The position numbers and the translations under genes are program-made. DNA of 64,000 nucleotides from contig NW_020312904.1 in NCBI RefSeq assembly GCF_003265705.1, forward strand, positions 6,763,714 through 6,827,713, in the 5' to 3' direction. The stretch comes from Callorhinus ursinus (taxonomy: Eukaryota; Chordata; Mammalia; Carnivora; Otariidae). This document shows, piece by piece, positions 12,301-27,300 of the stretch. Within the stretch, counting starts at the first letter, position 1, and each line of letters starts with the position of its first letter. The notes under the pieces were generated by a model. That model was not told where the DNA came from and made no database searches. It worked only from the letters and a program-made list of their open reading frames with translations.

Positions 12301-15300
12301 GCTTGCCCTGTTACTTCCAAAATGTGACTTATGCCCGTTCCTAGCAGGCCTGGTACAAAAGCCCTCTGGGACCCGGTGGACAAGCCGAGCAGTGTGCACA
12401 CATAGGGCCTGTCTCCTACCATGGCACGCCACCCATGCTTGGGTGGTTCGACGGGCCCTCTACCTACCTGACTCAAGTGACAGGATGCTGCGGCCGGAGC
12501 CCGAGTATGGGTGCTGGTCAGAGCTGTGGGCCCCTCCCCACTGCAGCAGGGCAGTCAGGGGGTTAAAGGAGAGGCAGAGGAAGGTGAGGACACACAGCAG
12601 AATTCGAGAGCGGTCCACCATGCCCAGTGCTACGGGAGGAGAGTCCGGCTCATCCTTGACCTTCAAAACAGGGCCAAGAGGTTAGAATGAATACTGCGTG
12701 GGTTTTGTTTCTACAGCATTTTACTTTTATATGTATTGGAGTCAGATTGTGAGATTTAAATTCAAGACTACGAAATCAGACAGGAAGAGAGCCAGGAGGC
12801 AAGTAAGAAGCCCACGGCTCTCCAGCTGCTTCTCAAACACTAGCATACGCGTCCTCTTGACACCTGGGACAAGAACATGTTCTGAAGACCAAAGGTAGAT
12901 GAGTCCTGCTTACAAAATAGAGCACACAAGAGAACATTCTCCATGATTCTGTATAATTCCACAACAGGCACGCTAATCTAATCTAAAGTGACAGAAAGCA
13001 GATCAGTAGTTGTCTGAGGCTGGAGAGGGATATGTGAATTACCTGCCACGGTATATGAAGGAGCTTTGTGGGTGATGGAAATGTTCTGTACCTTGATTAC
13101 AGTGGTAGTTACACGAGTGTATACACTTGTTAAAACTCCTCATACTGTACGCTAGTACTTTATGCTACTGTAAAATAGCTGTTTTATCTCATGTAAATTA
13201 AGCATCAGTAGAACTGATTACAGACCATACAACTGGGGCGCCTGGGTGGCTCAGTTGGTTAAGCTTCTGCCTTTAGCTCAGGTCATGATCTCGGGGTCCT
13301 GGGATGGAGCCCTACATCGGGCTCCCTGCTCAGCGGGGAGTCTGCTTCTTCCTCTCCCTCTGCCCCCCTCTCTCCACCTTCCCCGCCTGAGCTCTCGCTC
13401 AAATAAATAAAATCTTAAAAAAAAAAAAAAAAGACCATACAACTTCAATATGAATCTATTTACAGGAGTTTGCCTGTTAACACTGCTTGTTTCCCCCTCC
13501 CTGTCTTAGGGAGGGAGGACTGGAGGCAGAAGCCCCGCCTGCCCAGGGTGCCGCCCACAGAGAGGCAGGGAGGAAGGCTGGGATCAGATCTCCCGACTCC
13601 CACTGCACACATACTACAGCACTCCTTTCCAATATTTTCTTTTTTAAAGATTTTATTTATTTGAGAGAGAGAAGAGAGAGAATGAGCAGTGGGGAGGGGC
13701 AGAGAGAGAGAGAAGCAGACTCCCTGTGGAGCAGGGAGCCCAGTGTGGGGCTCAATTCCAGGACTCTGAGATCATGACCCGAACTGAAGGCAGACACTTG
13801 ACTGAGTCACCCAGGCGCCCTCCTTTCCCATATTTTAAAGCCATCTGAAAATTTCCTAGGATGACAGATGCCTAGCTAATTCAATGTATATATCATATGG
13901 CCTTCTGTTACCAAACAGAATCACATTTATAAAGTATTTCAAAAATAGAGCTTCGTCAGTAAAATTAAGTACATAACACCACAAAGTTTGATAAAAAACT
14001 TAGGCTAGAAGGGAAGTTTGTGCTTTCGAAGTCAGAAATTGCCAGTAGCCTCCACAGATTCCCAGGGCTAGATCATTAGGCTCAAGCCTCTTTTGGCTAA
14101 TTCCATTAAACCACAATTGCCAGTGGCTTTCTTTGATGATTAAAGGCCCTTGGTTGGAATGTTATTTGTCAGACTGCAAATTGCAATCATTTCCAGAAGA
14201 GGACCCAGAGGCAGCCTTGTCCTAAACCGACTAAACAAGGCCCATTATGAGTGAGGCAAGTAATGAGGCGCCTCTGGCAACTCCTAGCACCCGCATGACA
14301 GCTGCTGTGTGTTCCCGTTCTGGATTCGGCCCGGATTCCTCTCAGATGGGCTCTTTCAGCAAGGACCAGTTAAATTGGATTACACTGAACCAGTTAAGTG
14401 GATTTTGTGGAGGATGCAGTAGGACCTCTCCTCCATCCCTGGTCCTCTCAATGCCTGGCCGGGCCCCCTATCGGCAACTTCTCCACAGTTAAGTTAGGAG
14501 AGATGGGACAGATTCCAGGGGTCAAGGATTTCAAAAGCTCATACCTTTGCATCATCCAGCAAAGGGCTTCCTGGCTCCGAGTCGATGGAGTAGGGGGAGA
14601 AGCCAGCCTGGGAGCCTGAGTCGGAGGCCGGAGGGGACATCAGAAGGACATTCTGATTAAAGTCATCGATCTTCAGCTCCACATCATTGTCCACCAGGCT
14701 CCCCAGGTCGATGCCCTTCAGGAGCTCTGCAAAGAAAACTGCGTCTGGCAAATGGTCTGTTTCTCCAGAGCCCCCACCTGGGTGCCTGGGCCAGGGCTGG
14801 GCTGGGGGAGGGGCCCACGGTCCTTGCTCCTGTTTCACCCATGAAGGCACCTTGTACACATCAGTGGGCCCTCCCCAGCGCCCAGCATAGGACTTCTACA
14901 ACCACAAGGTCTGATAACCCTTCTTTCAATGAGCACACTCACTGTTTTTCTGATTTGCCAGCTTCAGCACCATGTTCTCCTGGCGTAGTTTATGATTGAC
15001 CTGCTGCAAGTATTTGATGTAGTCGATGGCCTTCCTCAGGACGCCAGACTTGTGCATCTGGGAAGGAAGACAGGTGAAAACACAGTGGCATCACTGCAGG
15101 CCACACAGTGAGAGGGCTGAGGCCCAGAGCCTGTGGGGTGAAAGCATGGCTCCGGGCTGAGATGCTGGCTCGCCCACTGGTTAGCTGTGCTACCCAGGAC
15201 ATGTTACTCAAAATCTCTGAACCTCACTTTCCTCGTCCTTAAAATGGGGATAATGATGATATGTGAATCACAGGGTTGCAGTGAGGACAAAATGAAATAA

Positions 15301-18300
15301 TACACAGAGAGAGTAGCTACCCTCTCCCCCAGTCTGGTGCATAGTCACACTCGATAAATATTAGCTAGTACTCCGCTTTCTTGTAATAATCCTAGAACCA
15401 AAACAAACTTTACAGAAAGCAAACGACAAAAATCCAGAGCATTGTTAGATAACCATCTTAAGGAAAGTTCTATCAGCACATTTCAGGTCTATAGGCTACA
15501 AGGAAAATAAAATTTTCTTTCAAAATAGAGATGATGAAGATAAAACAGGTAACAGGTTAAAAAAAAAAATCTATGTGACAGAAGACACATTCACTGAAAT
15601 ACCCGAAATAATGAACTATCTATTCCCCCTATTTGCTGTTGGTTAAAGACCCAATCTCTATTTTCTCTCTTCCCTAAAAGGTAAAAATATTGCTAACCAC
15701 TCATGAACACAATTAAATATATGTCAGCAACACCACCAGCTGACTCCAAGGTACACACCATCCTGCACCTGGCCGCCAGTGAGCAGGACACATCCCTTTG
15801 CCTATACTGCTGGGATCCGTGATCACCGCAGAGCAGAGTCAAAGGTCCAGGCAGGATGCTGCATTACCAACCTCCACTAGTTGCCTAATGTTGGTTAATA
15901 TTTTATAATCTTGAAAACAAAACAAAACAACCCAAGATGCTTTAAATAAGAAAGCACCTCTAACCATCCTTATGTTCACTCACTTGGACCTGGGTTTTCC
16001 TAAATTCCTACCGCAAAGACAGGTAGCAGGGAGATGGTGGCATGTGAAATACGTTGCTGGGCACCCACCTTGGCATCTGTCCCCATGACCAGGTCCTTCA
16101 ATTCAATGATTTTGTCATTGATAGAGGAGCGATAGCGCTTCTCAATGATGTTATGTGTCGTCCGCCTTTCTCCTTCTTTGGGGGGCTCCAGCTGCTTCAC
16201 TCCCCCAGGTACCTGCTTAATGGGCACTTTCTCTTGCCCCATCATCACAGGCATTGTGGTCAAAATGGTCCCATTGCTGCCCACCAGAGTCTAGAACAGG
16301 CAGAGACATAGGGCAGAATTACCCCGTGGTTAGTCTGAGTCAAGCAATCCCAGAACACAAACCCGCTGGCCCTGGCCGTATGGCATTGCTGGGTCTGACA
16401 CCCTTCGTGGCTGAATCAAGTCAGGCCCCACGAGGCCTCAGGAGCCACGGTATCTGAGTTCCCCTTCAGAACCACTGTCAACAAATCACACCACAATGGG
16501 ATTAACGTGGGCAAATAGGTTTTAACCTTTGATCTAAGGGTACCTGAAACAAGTCATAGGATTTCTGCTTTGCTGGCAAACCATTAGCTACCTCTGAGCT
16601 CGCATACAATGTGCCATATCATTCTGGCCCCAAGGGGAGCTTTCTCCTGGTGCAGGATATATCTTTTCCTCTCACGTGACAGTGAAGTCACTTGCTGCAT
16701 TTCCTTATATAATTTGGCCATCAAAAAGCACAAGGGCAGAACGGATAGAGCCACTCTATTAGATAAACAGACCAACTGTAGAGGCTCCCCCTTTTCTCCT
16801 CAACTCTGCTTCCCTCTGTTTCTATTTTTACTAATTTTAGTTTTATTTTCTTCAATAAATGGCCAATGAACTTCATTAACCATTAAGAAATAATTCTCAC
16901 ATAATAAAAAACACACATTTTAAATGTACAGCTTGATGCATTTTTACGTATGGATATCATGTCTGTAACCAAGATAACCCAGACCAAGATACAGACCATT
17001 TCTATCCCCTTAGAAAGTTCTCTTGTGCCTCTTCCCAGTTCCGCCTGCCCCTTCCCCATCTTGTGATCACTGCTCTGACCTCTATCACCACAGCTTAGTT
17101 TTGCCTCTTCTTGAACTTCATATAAGTGGCATCCTCAGCATTAACTCTTTTGTGATAGGCATCTTTTGCTCAACATACTATTTTTGAGGTTCAGCAGTTG
17201 TATATATCAACAGTTCTTTTTGGACATGTGGGTTGTTTCCCAGTTCTTGGCTCTTATGAATAAAGCTTACTTTCAAATTCTGATCACCTTTTACTCTATC
17301 AGACTCTCTTGCCGTAAGATGCTGAAGCGGCTGTGACCCTGCAGCCCAAGTATGGGGCCTTCCATGTCCCTCACCTTGCAGCCCCTCCCTACCTGGTGGG
17401 CCTAGAGTCCTTCAGAAGCCAAACCTCCATCAGCAGGACCTAGAGACAGACAGCCCTGCATGGAGCTGCTGCCTGGGAACCGGGGGGTCCTCTGCTACTC
17501 CTCTCTCCTCCCTGAGTTCTCAGTACTCCCACATAACATGCACGGATGGTACTTCTCAAGGGGAAAAAAAAAACCCCTAAATGGGGGTGATATTTGCAAT
17601 CTGACACATTCCATAGAAGTTCTACGCCGACCCACTCTGTAGAGATTTTAACATCTCCGGGGCCTAACACCTCCAAGACAGGAGGGGGTGGAGGGAGAAG
17701 GGCAGGGAGCAAGGCGGCTCTTACTGGTACTTGAAGGGCAGCTGTCTGGATGGGGGTGGTGAGGGCGGTGAGGGCTGGGTTCTGGACTGCGGCCATGACA
17801 GGGCTGCCATCTGTCTTTAGTGTGGTCAAAACAAGGGAATCTGTCTTGATGATCTGAGGCTGCACCAGGACCTGGATGGAGAATGAAAAAAAGGAAAAAA
17901 GAAGGCAGTATTATTTTTCTATTTTGCCTTAGCTTCTTACTACACAGACTTCCTCCAGGAAAGAATGAAAAAATAACATTTTCCTAAAACCGAGAACACA
18001 ACTTGATGATGGGGTTGAGACGGAGAAAGAGTATAGTTAAAGGGTCTTGCGTTTTAAGGTGGGAAGGCTTTGAGAAGAGTGATGCCAGGGCCTGGCAGGG
18101 GCAGAGTGGGGGGACAGGGGACAGGAAGGAGGTCTGATTTTGGATAAAACTCAGGAAAGCCAGGAACATGGCTGCGAAACAGAAAGGAAACACCTGGATT
18201 TTTTTTTCCAAACATAAATGACCTTGTTAGTGAGAAACTACAGTCCACTATAATACGTGACTTAAAAACATTTTGGCATATCTCCAGTTTTATGCCCATT

Positions 18301-21300
18301 CTATGTGTAAATCGAATAATCCACCTACACTGACTGAGTCTGCACGAGGGCCTGTGTACATCCACAGAGACCATCTCAGCCAGGTCTCCACACGCAGCTC
18401 ATGGGTGTCTCGCCAGGCCCAGGCACCTCAAACGCTGCTCCTTTACACGCTGCTGGTCCTTCTAGTACGTAGACCATAGCTTCAATCAAAGACCAGCCCC
18501 CAGCCCCCACCAGTGCCTCCCCAGCTCCTCAGCAGCCACCTACCGGGACCTGCTGCACCTGAGGGGCGGCGACTGTCTGCACCGTGGCCGGGGCGAGGGT
18601 CTGCAGCGTGCCATTGGCCGTCTGCGTCAGCACCCGCTGGGCCTGCACCGTCTGCACCTGCTGCTGGATGGTGACTGGCTGCACCTGGGAGGATGTCACT
18701 AGGCTTTGGACTTGAGGCTGAAGGACTTGGGAGAAGAGGAGGGAAAAGTCACATGGATTAGGAATGCATTCTGTCACTGTAGCTGCAGTAACAACCGAGG
18801 ATGGGGTGCCTCAGGACAATCCCGACTCCCCACCTGCTGCTGAAGAAGATGTGCACAGCCATTTACAGGCTGGTCTAGATAACAAGAACATTCCATGAGG
18901 GCTGCATCAATTTCTGAGGGAATGAGAACAGATTATTTTATTACTCTGGGTGCTGGGGTGGAGGTGAGGGGAGCCAATCGGCAAGTGACTGCACCCAGCA
19001 AGGGAATTCAGAGACACAAGGAACCAGCTATTCTACCGGGCTTCATTTCTTCTCGTGGAAGGAACAGAGATGCACTTTGGGATGACTGTCTCAGCTTTTT
19101 GCTTTACTGCCTCTCCGCAGCCCCTAAACCCTCAGAAACCCACTGAAGAACTGTCAGACCCTTTGAACTTGAGAGGCTCCCGGCCGCACAAGCAGGGCGT
19201 GTAACAACACGGAAAGTCGCTCACTCACTCACCACACACTGAGGGCTTACTGCAAGGCCTGCTGTACGGAGCTGAGCTCCTGCTCTAGGTCACAGTCTCT
19301 GTAGTGGCTGCTCAGGAGATGTTTGCTGAACGAATGGCTCTCAACCTATAGGTGCCAGGATCTGGCTGGTGTTCAGGTAAGTTTCTGGACCCATTTTACT
19401 CAAGCCTCGCACCCTAGTTACCAGCACAGCCCTGTGTCTACTCTGCTTATTCGATTCTTTGACCAAGTACCCTTGAAGCAGGCACAACAGATACTAGGGT
19501 ATCTGAGGAGGCAGAGTGTGAGCTGTTCCTGTACTACCGTCCTTGCTGCCCGTGACCCCCAAACTCCTAAGACTCTGTCATCCCCAAAGAGGGCAGAACC
19601 GCCTACCTCAGAAGTGTCTGCAAACTGGCACAGAACCTTTTGAACCAACCAATCACTATCCTATCTGACTTCTGAATCACCTTGAAAGCTGGTCGCTGCA
19701 TTCTGGTATATCAAAGGCTGCTGGATGATCCTCGTCTGTGGAGCGGTGCTGAACGTCGGGGTGATCATCACCGTCTGCTGCTGCAGCTGGGCCTGGGGCT
19801 GGGGCTGGGGGCGGGGCTGAAGAACAGGAGTGGCCCGTGGCGGGGTGGGCACCGTGCTGGGGGGAACCTTGACCTGCAGGGCTGGAGTCTGGGGGGAGGC
19901 GGCCGAGGGAGAGAAGGCAGGTAAAGGGACCTGGCTGAAGGACCGCTGCTGCATCGAGGGGTCCCCGGCTCCGCCTCCCCCATTGCTGCCGCTGCCGCCG
20001 CTGCTGCCCCCACCCCCGCCGGGGAAGGAGCTACACAGCTGCTCTGGGAACAAGTCCGGGAACTCTCCAACTTGATTGCTGACAAACTGCAGCATCTCTG
20101 TGAATACACAAAAAGGAGTAATTTTATTGCCATCCAAAATATACATTAACTTTCAAATTTGCTTAAGAAACGGAGGCATGCAAATCAAAAGGCTTTCCCA
20201 TGACCATAGCAGAAATGGGGAGGAGAACCACCTGGGCTCAGACGGCCAACCAAGGGACAGGGGGAGAGAACTTCACGTCTTTGATGTTCTCTCTCCCCAC
20301 CCCACCTCCAGGCCCTTTCTACCGACTTTCCTGATTATATCAGGCCAAACAGGAGCCACCTCTGTGCTAGGTGAGTATTGCTTTTGGGGATTACTGCTGG
20401 TCTCATTTTACAATTGGGGACCCTGGGGTGGAAAGTGGGAAGTCGCCGTCCTAAGGCTTCTGAGCTCAGTAGCCTCAGGTATGAGGCCACCTCCAGTTTC
20501 AGCACCGCTCCCCAGGACAGAGCAGGAGTGCGGGAGTCAGGAGGGTCTGGCTTCGAAGTTGTGCCAGACCCTAATCCACTCTCACTCCAGGCAGCCTTCC
20601 CTCCTCACCACAGGCAGGCCCTGGGCCTTCTCTCCAAAAAGGACATAGCCCTGGGCACTGCTGGTACCCTCAGGAACAATCAGGGATGATGAAGTTGATG
20701 GCCTCCGAGTCATGGAACTTTAGGGATGGAGTGGATGGAAAGATCATAATCGAAGTCCAGAACAGGGAAATAACTTGGCCAAGGTCCTGCAGCTCATCAG
20801 GGCACAGTGAGGATTAGAACACCCAGCTTCACGTTCTTCCTCTGCACCACAGTACACTCACTGCCAGAAGGCTGGGCCAGAGCAACCCCAGCCCTGGACT
20901 CCGCGCTCTAGAGGGCTGGGCCCCTTTGGGCAAGGAGTCTGTGGGACCAGGGGGATGTGTCCACCTGGAGACCACGGCCCCCTTCGAGATTATGTTCCAA
21001 GTACCTGGGACCCCTAAGTTCCCAGCCCAAAGGGCCTCAAGCCTGCCTCCAGGGCTTCTTCCCCAAGTTCATCCTCCCTGAAATTTACCAAAACCCAACT
21101 TATTCCACAACTAAAACTCATCTCTTATAACTCCTGCCTCCCCACAGGGCTGGTCCCCATTTAGAAGTCTGGGGCCTCAGCTTTGTCGCAGCTATTTTCA
21201 GACCTACAGTTCATGTTCCATTCCCTCCCCTTTCCTCTTCAATACATTCCCAAGAAGCTACTGCTTGTTCCTGAACAGTACACCCTTCTCTCCAAATTCA

Positions 21301-24300
21301 AAGCCACATGATGCTCTGATTTAGCCACCAAAATACCCCAAACCAAAAACAAACCAAAAACAAAAAACACCACCTCTTTTCATTCCCCAAACCTCTACCC
21401 ACAAGTACCTCCCCCCCCCAGGTCTCTAACAGACGTGTGTGTGCGCGCGCGCGCGCACGCGGGTGCACACGCGCGTGCATGCACATACACACATGCCAGT
21501 AATGGGTCTGGGCTATGAAGAGTCTTATGTTAGGCAAGCAGAAAGCTACTGGGGGTTTCTAGGGTAACCATACAGGGCGACTGAAGCTTAGCAGTTCAGT
21601 ACTTCCAGTGTTCCATCAGTTCAACCTACTGGCAAAACAGCATCTCGTAAGATCAAAGATTACACTAACTGTAGTGGTATTATTTACCAACACCTCAACA
21701 CTCTGCTGTGTCCCCTCGACACTCAGCCGGCTGTGTGTGGGAAGGAGAAATGGGCACAATGCCACAGATATTGTAACTGGTACCAACCAATTCCAATTCC
21801 TTGTACATGATTAAGAAATGTCCTTAAACTCAGCAAAAAATTCAAACAAAACACACTTTATTGCTGACACAGTCCAAGTACAACACAAGATTTATAAAAA
21901 GTTTTAAGGAAAAGCTTTAAGAGAAAGCTAACAATCTGTTGAGCTTTCCAGAATTCCCATAAAATTCTTACTCTGGGGAATCAACACAGAGGCCCGCTTT
22001 GTGAGCCAAAAGAACATCACTCCCTGATTGACTGTTTTAATCCATGGAACGCTAAGGAGCGCATAAGGGAACAGAGGCCAGAGGCCTGGTAGATGGGCAC
22101 AGGCTTCGGTACTAGCTGGGTCTCAAGACACTGCCTACCCAGCTGTGTGAACGTGGGCAAGCAACCTCTCTACAGCCTGGTTTCCACACCACAAAAGGCT
22201 GCCTTAAGAATACTTGGCTTCTGGGGTGCCTGGGTGGCTCAGTTGGTTAAGCGACTGCCTTTGGCTCAGGTCATGATCCTGGAGTCCCGGGATCGAGTCC
22301 CACATCGGGCTCCCGGCTCAGCGGGGAGTCTGCTTCTCCCTCTGACCCTCCCCCCTCTCATGTGCTCTCTCTCTCAAATAAATAAATAAAATCTTTAAAA
22401 AAAAAAATACTTGGCTTCTTTGTTGTGAGGATGGATAAAACAATTTGTGCAGAGTGTTTGGTGAGAGGCAGACCCTTATAAAGGTCCCTGTTAGTGGTAA
22501 TTCCAGAGCACCTAGCACCTGGGCACTTGGCTCCACTTATCTCATCTGGTTTGAGTGTTCTCCAAAACCTTCTGTGGAGAAAGACATGGGTTGGCACAGC
22601 GAAGTAACCTGCAGAGGTCACAAAGCTTGTTCACAAAGCAGGTTAAGAGTGTGTAAGCAGATGGGATGCAAAGGCTTAAATTAAAAAAAAATAAATCCTT
22701 TCAACCCACACATGACAAGCTCCAGTGGTGTTATCTGCAGCCAGGTGGACAGGCACTGGGCTGAGTGGCGCAGAGGGGCCTCTTAAGACCAAGCATTTGA
22801 AGGAAGAAGTAATGGGAAGAGGCTCTTTGAGCCCCAGCTCCAGCAAGGCACGCGGGGTCTTCCCGGGACCCCATCTGGTCTGCAGTGACAGAGAAGGGAA
22901 GGCCCCACCAGCCGGAACGAGGCCTGGAGAACCAAGGCACCGAAAGCCCACCCCGGGTGCAGTTTTTCTCCATGCTGCACCCTGTGGGAGCATCCTAATG
23001 TCTCATGTTCCCTGTTCCAATCACTGGAGTGTCGCAATTACACCAGCTCTCATTTCCGCCGAGAGCCATGAAACCCAGAAAAGAGAGGCCTGGAAGAAGG
23101 CACAGGTTTTATGGGGCTTTGAAAATGAAGTTCCAGATCCTGCACGATGAGCTGTGTGGTCCCTAGAGCGGAAGGCCAGACTTAGGCCTCCTGGGAGCTA
23201 GGCGGGCCACCCCTAGGCCTACAAACCCTAGCTTACCTGGCAGGGGTGCTCCTGGCGGTTACCTTCCCCAAACAAGCCACAGTCCCATTTTTTAGCTGCT
23301 TCTTAAAGGAAGGGATAAGTTTGCTTAATAAAGTAAGCTGGGCCCCAAGAAACTACACCTGGGTTTTGGTCTCTTTAAAAGCTCATAATCAAAATCAGAG
23401 GCTGTGACTGTCACCTGTGTATTGCAACCAGTCCAGAGCCTCCTCCAGACCCCAAGTTCACGAGCACTTCATGGAGCTTGCAACCTGGAGGTAACATCAA
23501 GCACTTTGCCTGGCCCAGCCAGCAGCATCTGCCTGAGAGTAAGGTGACCCAAAATCTGGGCAGATTAATTTTGGTCAGGAATACAGAGTCGAAAGCCCCA
23601 GCTGAGGTAACACACTGTCTCCAAACCGCACAGTCAGTGAGCCAACAATTCTTCAGCAGGCCTTTGCTACCTAGCCCAGGTAGGTGCTAAGAGAACGATT
23701 TTACAGAGGTCATCTATTCTTCTTATATTTTGTATTTATTATCACTTTGTGTAAGATAATGTTTTAAAATAACTTTTTCAAAATCAAAAAAGTCACACTC
23801 ACTATAGAAAAAATTTAGAAAAAAGTTAAATGAGAAAAAGAAATCCAGCAATTCCACCCTCCTGAGACAGCTACTGTCAATGTTTTGATGTGTCCTTCCT
23901 GAGAGCAAGGCTTGCTTGCACACACGAGCACACGTGTGTGTCTGTGACAACAGTCACTAAAGTGGGATCGTACTGAAGATGCTATTTTGTACCCTGCTCC
24001 CTTTATTTAGCAACACGTGAGAAGTAGTCAGTGTCAACCATTGTGGATACGACAGCAACCTTTGAGAGTCCCACAGTACTGTATCATAGCATATTGTTAT
24101 TGACACCCTAGAATTTAACCACTTAGTGATGACAAGCGGCTGTGTTCAATTTTTTAGCATGAACAACTCTTTTCTTTTTTTTTTTAGATTTCTTTGTTTA
24201 GGAGAGAGAGCACTAGTGGGAGGGGCAAAGGGGGAGGGAAGGAGAATCTCAAGTGGGCTCTCAGCTCAGCGCAGAGCCCGACGTGGAGGCTCGATCGCAC

Positions 24301-27300
24301 AACCCTGAGATCATGACCTGAGCCGAAAGCAAGAGTCGGACGCTTAACCGATTGCGCCACCCAGGTGCCCCAGCGTGAACAACTCTTAACAAAAATCTTT
24401 TCCCACTGATCTGATTTGGGATAAACTTCTAGAAACTGATGGCTGGGTCAAAGGACAGGTATGTGTGCTTTGGGGAGGCTATAACAATCTATGCTTCTAC
24501 CAGCATTTCCCCACATCTGTTTCTGTCATTCAGACAGTGGGGAAAGAATGACATCAAACTGTGTGGGCTTGCATGAGTGAGCGCTAAATGAGGTCGGATG
24601 TCTCCCTGCCAATTTTATTGGCCATTTGTATTTCTTCCTCTGTAAATTGCTCTTGACCTTAGTGCATTTTTCTATTGGGCTATTTGTCTCTTTTTACTGA
24701 TTTGAAAAAATTTCATATACTACGGGTATTTCCTCCTTATATATGTGCAAATATCTGCCGCACTTTTTTTTTTTAATTGAAGTACGGTTGATATACAATC
24801 CACTTTATTTTTCTTTTACTTTGTTGAGAAAAAAGAGGGGCACCTGGGTGGCTCAGTCAGTTAAGTGTCTGCCTTCAGGCTCAAGTCATGATCTCAGGGT
24901 CCTGGGATGGAGCCATGCCCCCGCCCCCCATCAGGCTCCCTGCTCAGTGGGGAATCTGCTCCTCCCTCTCCTGTTCCTCTCTCTTTCCCTGCCCCCCTTC
25001 CCCCCTGCTCCTGTGTGCTCTCTCTCAAATAAATAAATAAAATCTTTAAAAAAACAAATTTGTTGAGAAAAAAGAATGGCATAGTGATTAAGTTATCACG
25101 TCCTAGCCTTATACCTTGGGGTAAGTTTTACTTCTCATCTATAAAATGGGGATGAAATTACACCTACCTCATGGGGATGCTGAGAGACAGTCTGCATGGA
25201 ATCTAAAGCACAGTGCCTGGCACTCAGTAGTAGCTTAGTGCACGTTATTCGTGACAGCTCTTTTTGACAGTTTTGTTTGGACTCTTGTTTTGAAAATTTG
25301 AATCTGTTCCAATGCATTTGGCTTTATTAGGGAACACTCTGGGCATATCATGAATTTTGTGTTTACTTATGCATGAGAGAAACACTAGGAAATGCAAAAA
25401 CATACCCAAGTGAAATGAGCCACACAAAATGAGCACACAGTTGCATACCTCAAACATCCAGCAGCTTCGTCAGGTCAGTGCATGTGTTATGAACCCTAAC
25501 CATCCACATCTGGATCAGAACTTTCTATCGGACTACAGACTGCCCTCCATCCATCACCTCACAGAAACTCAGAAGCTATAACTTCTACTGCCCACTTCCA
25601 CAAGCAAACCTCAGGTCTCTTTTAAGGTAAGGGGTCCTATTTGTTGTGGTATTTCTGTATTTCTTACCCATTGAATATCTGTAAAACTGAGCTGTTTTAT
25701 TAGGTTCTTAACTTTTAGTCTTTTTATTTTCTTTTTGTCACCTCTGAAGATTTCGAGTGTTGCGACCCAAATCCCATTTGCCCCATAAGCCCTACGGTTT
25801 GCATTACATGATTTTGCTCAGTGCAGTGATTTTTAGGGACGGGCATGTTGCATTACAGCAGAAAGGACTATATACAAGTGCTAATACTGTGTAATGAAAT
25901 TACATGGTTTTTGTGTTAACACTGAAAATGTCCCTCATCCCCAAGATTATAAGGATATTCACCTAAACTTTCTTCATTTAGTGTTGTTCATTTAATCTTG
26001 CACATTAGATCTGCCCAAACAACATAAGAACACAGAATAAGTGTGGTATGTGATGTTTGTAGGCCGCTGGGAATCAGATGGACCACAACCAGTGAGCGAG
26101 AGGGAGGTAAACACAAAAGAGTTAATTCCCAAGTATGCCTCTTAAGAAACAAGTATCCTTCATTCAAGCTGATGATCCTATCTTCCCTCCTAGGATGTTT
26201 TTTTCTAAAAATTAAGAAAAGAAAATCAAACGTAGACTAGTATCAAACCTGAGGGTCAATAGTGAGGTAACTTTTCCTTTCTCCACCATTTTGCTATCTG
26301 TAATCACCACTGCTTTCTCAGGGCCTGAAACATTATTACCTCCATTCAGGTCACCCAGAAGAGCAGTTCAGAAGCTGAAATGCAAAGAATGTAAGGAACA
26401 CAGGGACAATTATAACAGGCAAATTGGTGCCTAAAATCACTCCAAACACCAGGGGGCACATTTGCTAAGAAGCTCATAGCACAGGGACAGCATCACGTAC
26501 TTCAAGGGAATTCTGGGTCACCTTCTTGGGGGACAGGGAGTCTGGAGGAGGGCTGAATGACACAGGATGGCAAACTAGTGACTCAGGCACCCTATATTTT
26601 AGGCGATGGATGAGTAAACTCTTTTTACTGGCAAAGAAACCACAAAGGAAAACTGGGCAGGGAGGTGGGGGTTCTCAAACGCTTGTGTTACATAACACAC
26701 ACAAATGTATCACTGCATATATCAAATATTACATAATGAAATAAAACAGTTGAAAATTAAGAGAAAAAGCAAGCACAAAGGGAAGCAAAAGTCATTCTCA
26801 AATGGTCTTCTGGTCTGCTCTGTTTGGCCCTCCCTCCCTAGCTGCCCGGCTGGGGGCAGCCTCAGAGAGCCCCAGCTGGGAGGGCCAGTACTGACTTCTC
26901 TGTCCAACACAGGGCCCCAGAGCAGCTCTCTTTCAACCAGGAGAATGATCTTCAGCACCACCTTCAATTGCTCTTTCTGTTTCTTTCCTCTGCCAGAAGT
27001 TTACTATGAACTTCTGGCAGGTCTCCTCTCATGGTACCAGAGTTCTCCTTGCTTAACTTCCATACTCTGCCTTGATTGCAACTGCAACCTCCTACCTACT
27101 GACAATTGTCTTCTTTGAGTATCTTGTTGGTCCAACAGTCTTTTAAATCAAATCAAATCTTTTAAACACAAGCTTCAAAGCTTCCTACTGATTGCTCCCT
27201 CCTACTCCAAGGGATTTCACTTCCCACTCACCTCAGCTCATCATCCACCTGGGGAAAATACCGGCCCCTTTCTCTGCACATGCCTCTGGTGTGGACAGGG

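Noticed and set aside
19830..20075. Plus-strand and second-frame ORFs over SREBF2 exon 2
   Set aside because: Shadows of the Gly/Ser and Gln/Pro codon repeats of the real exon.
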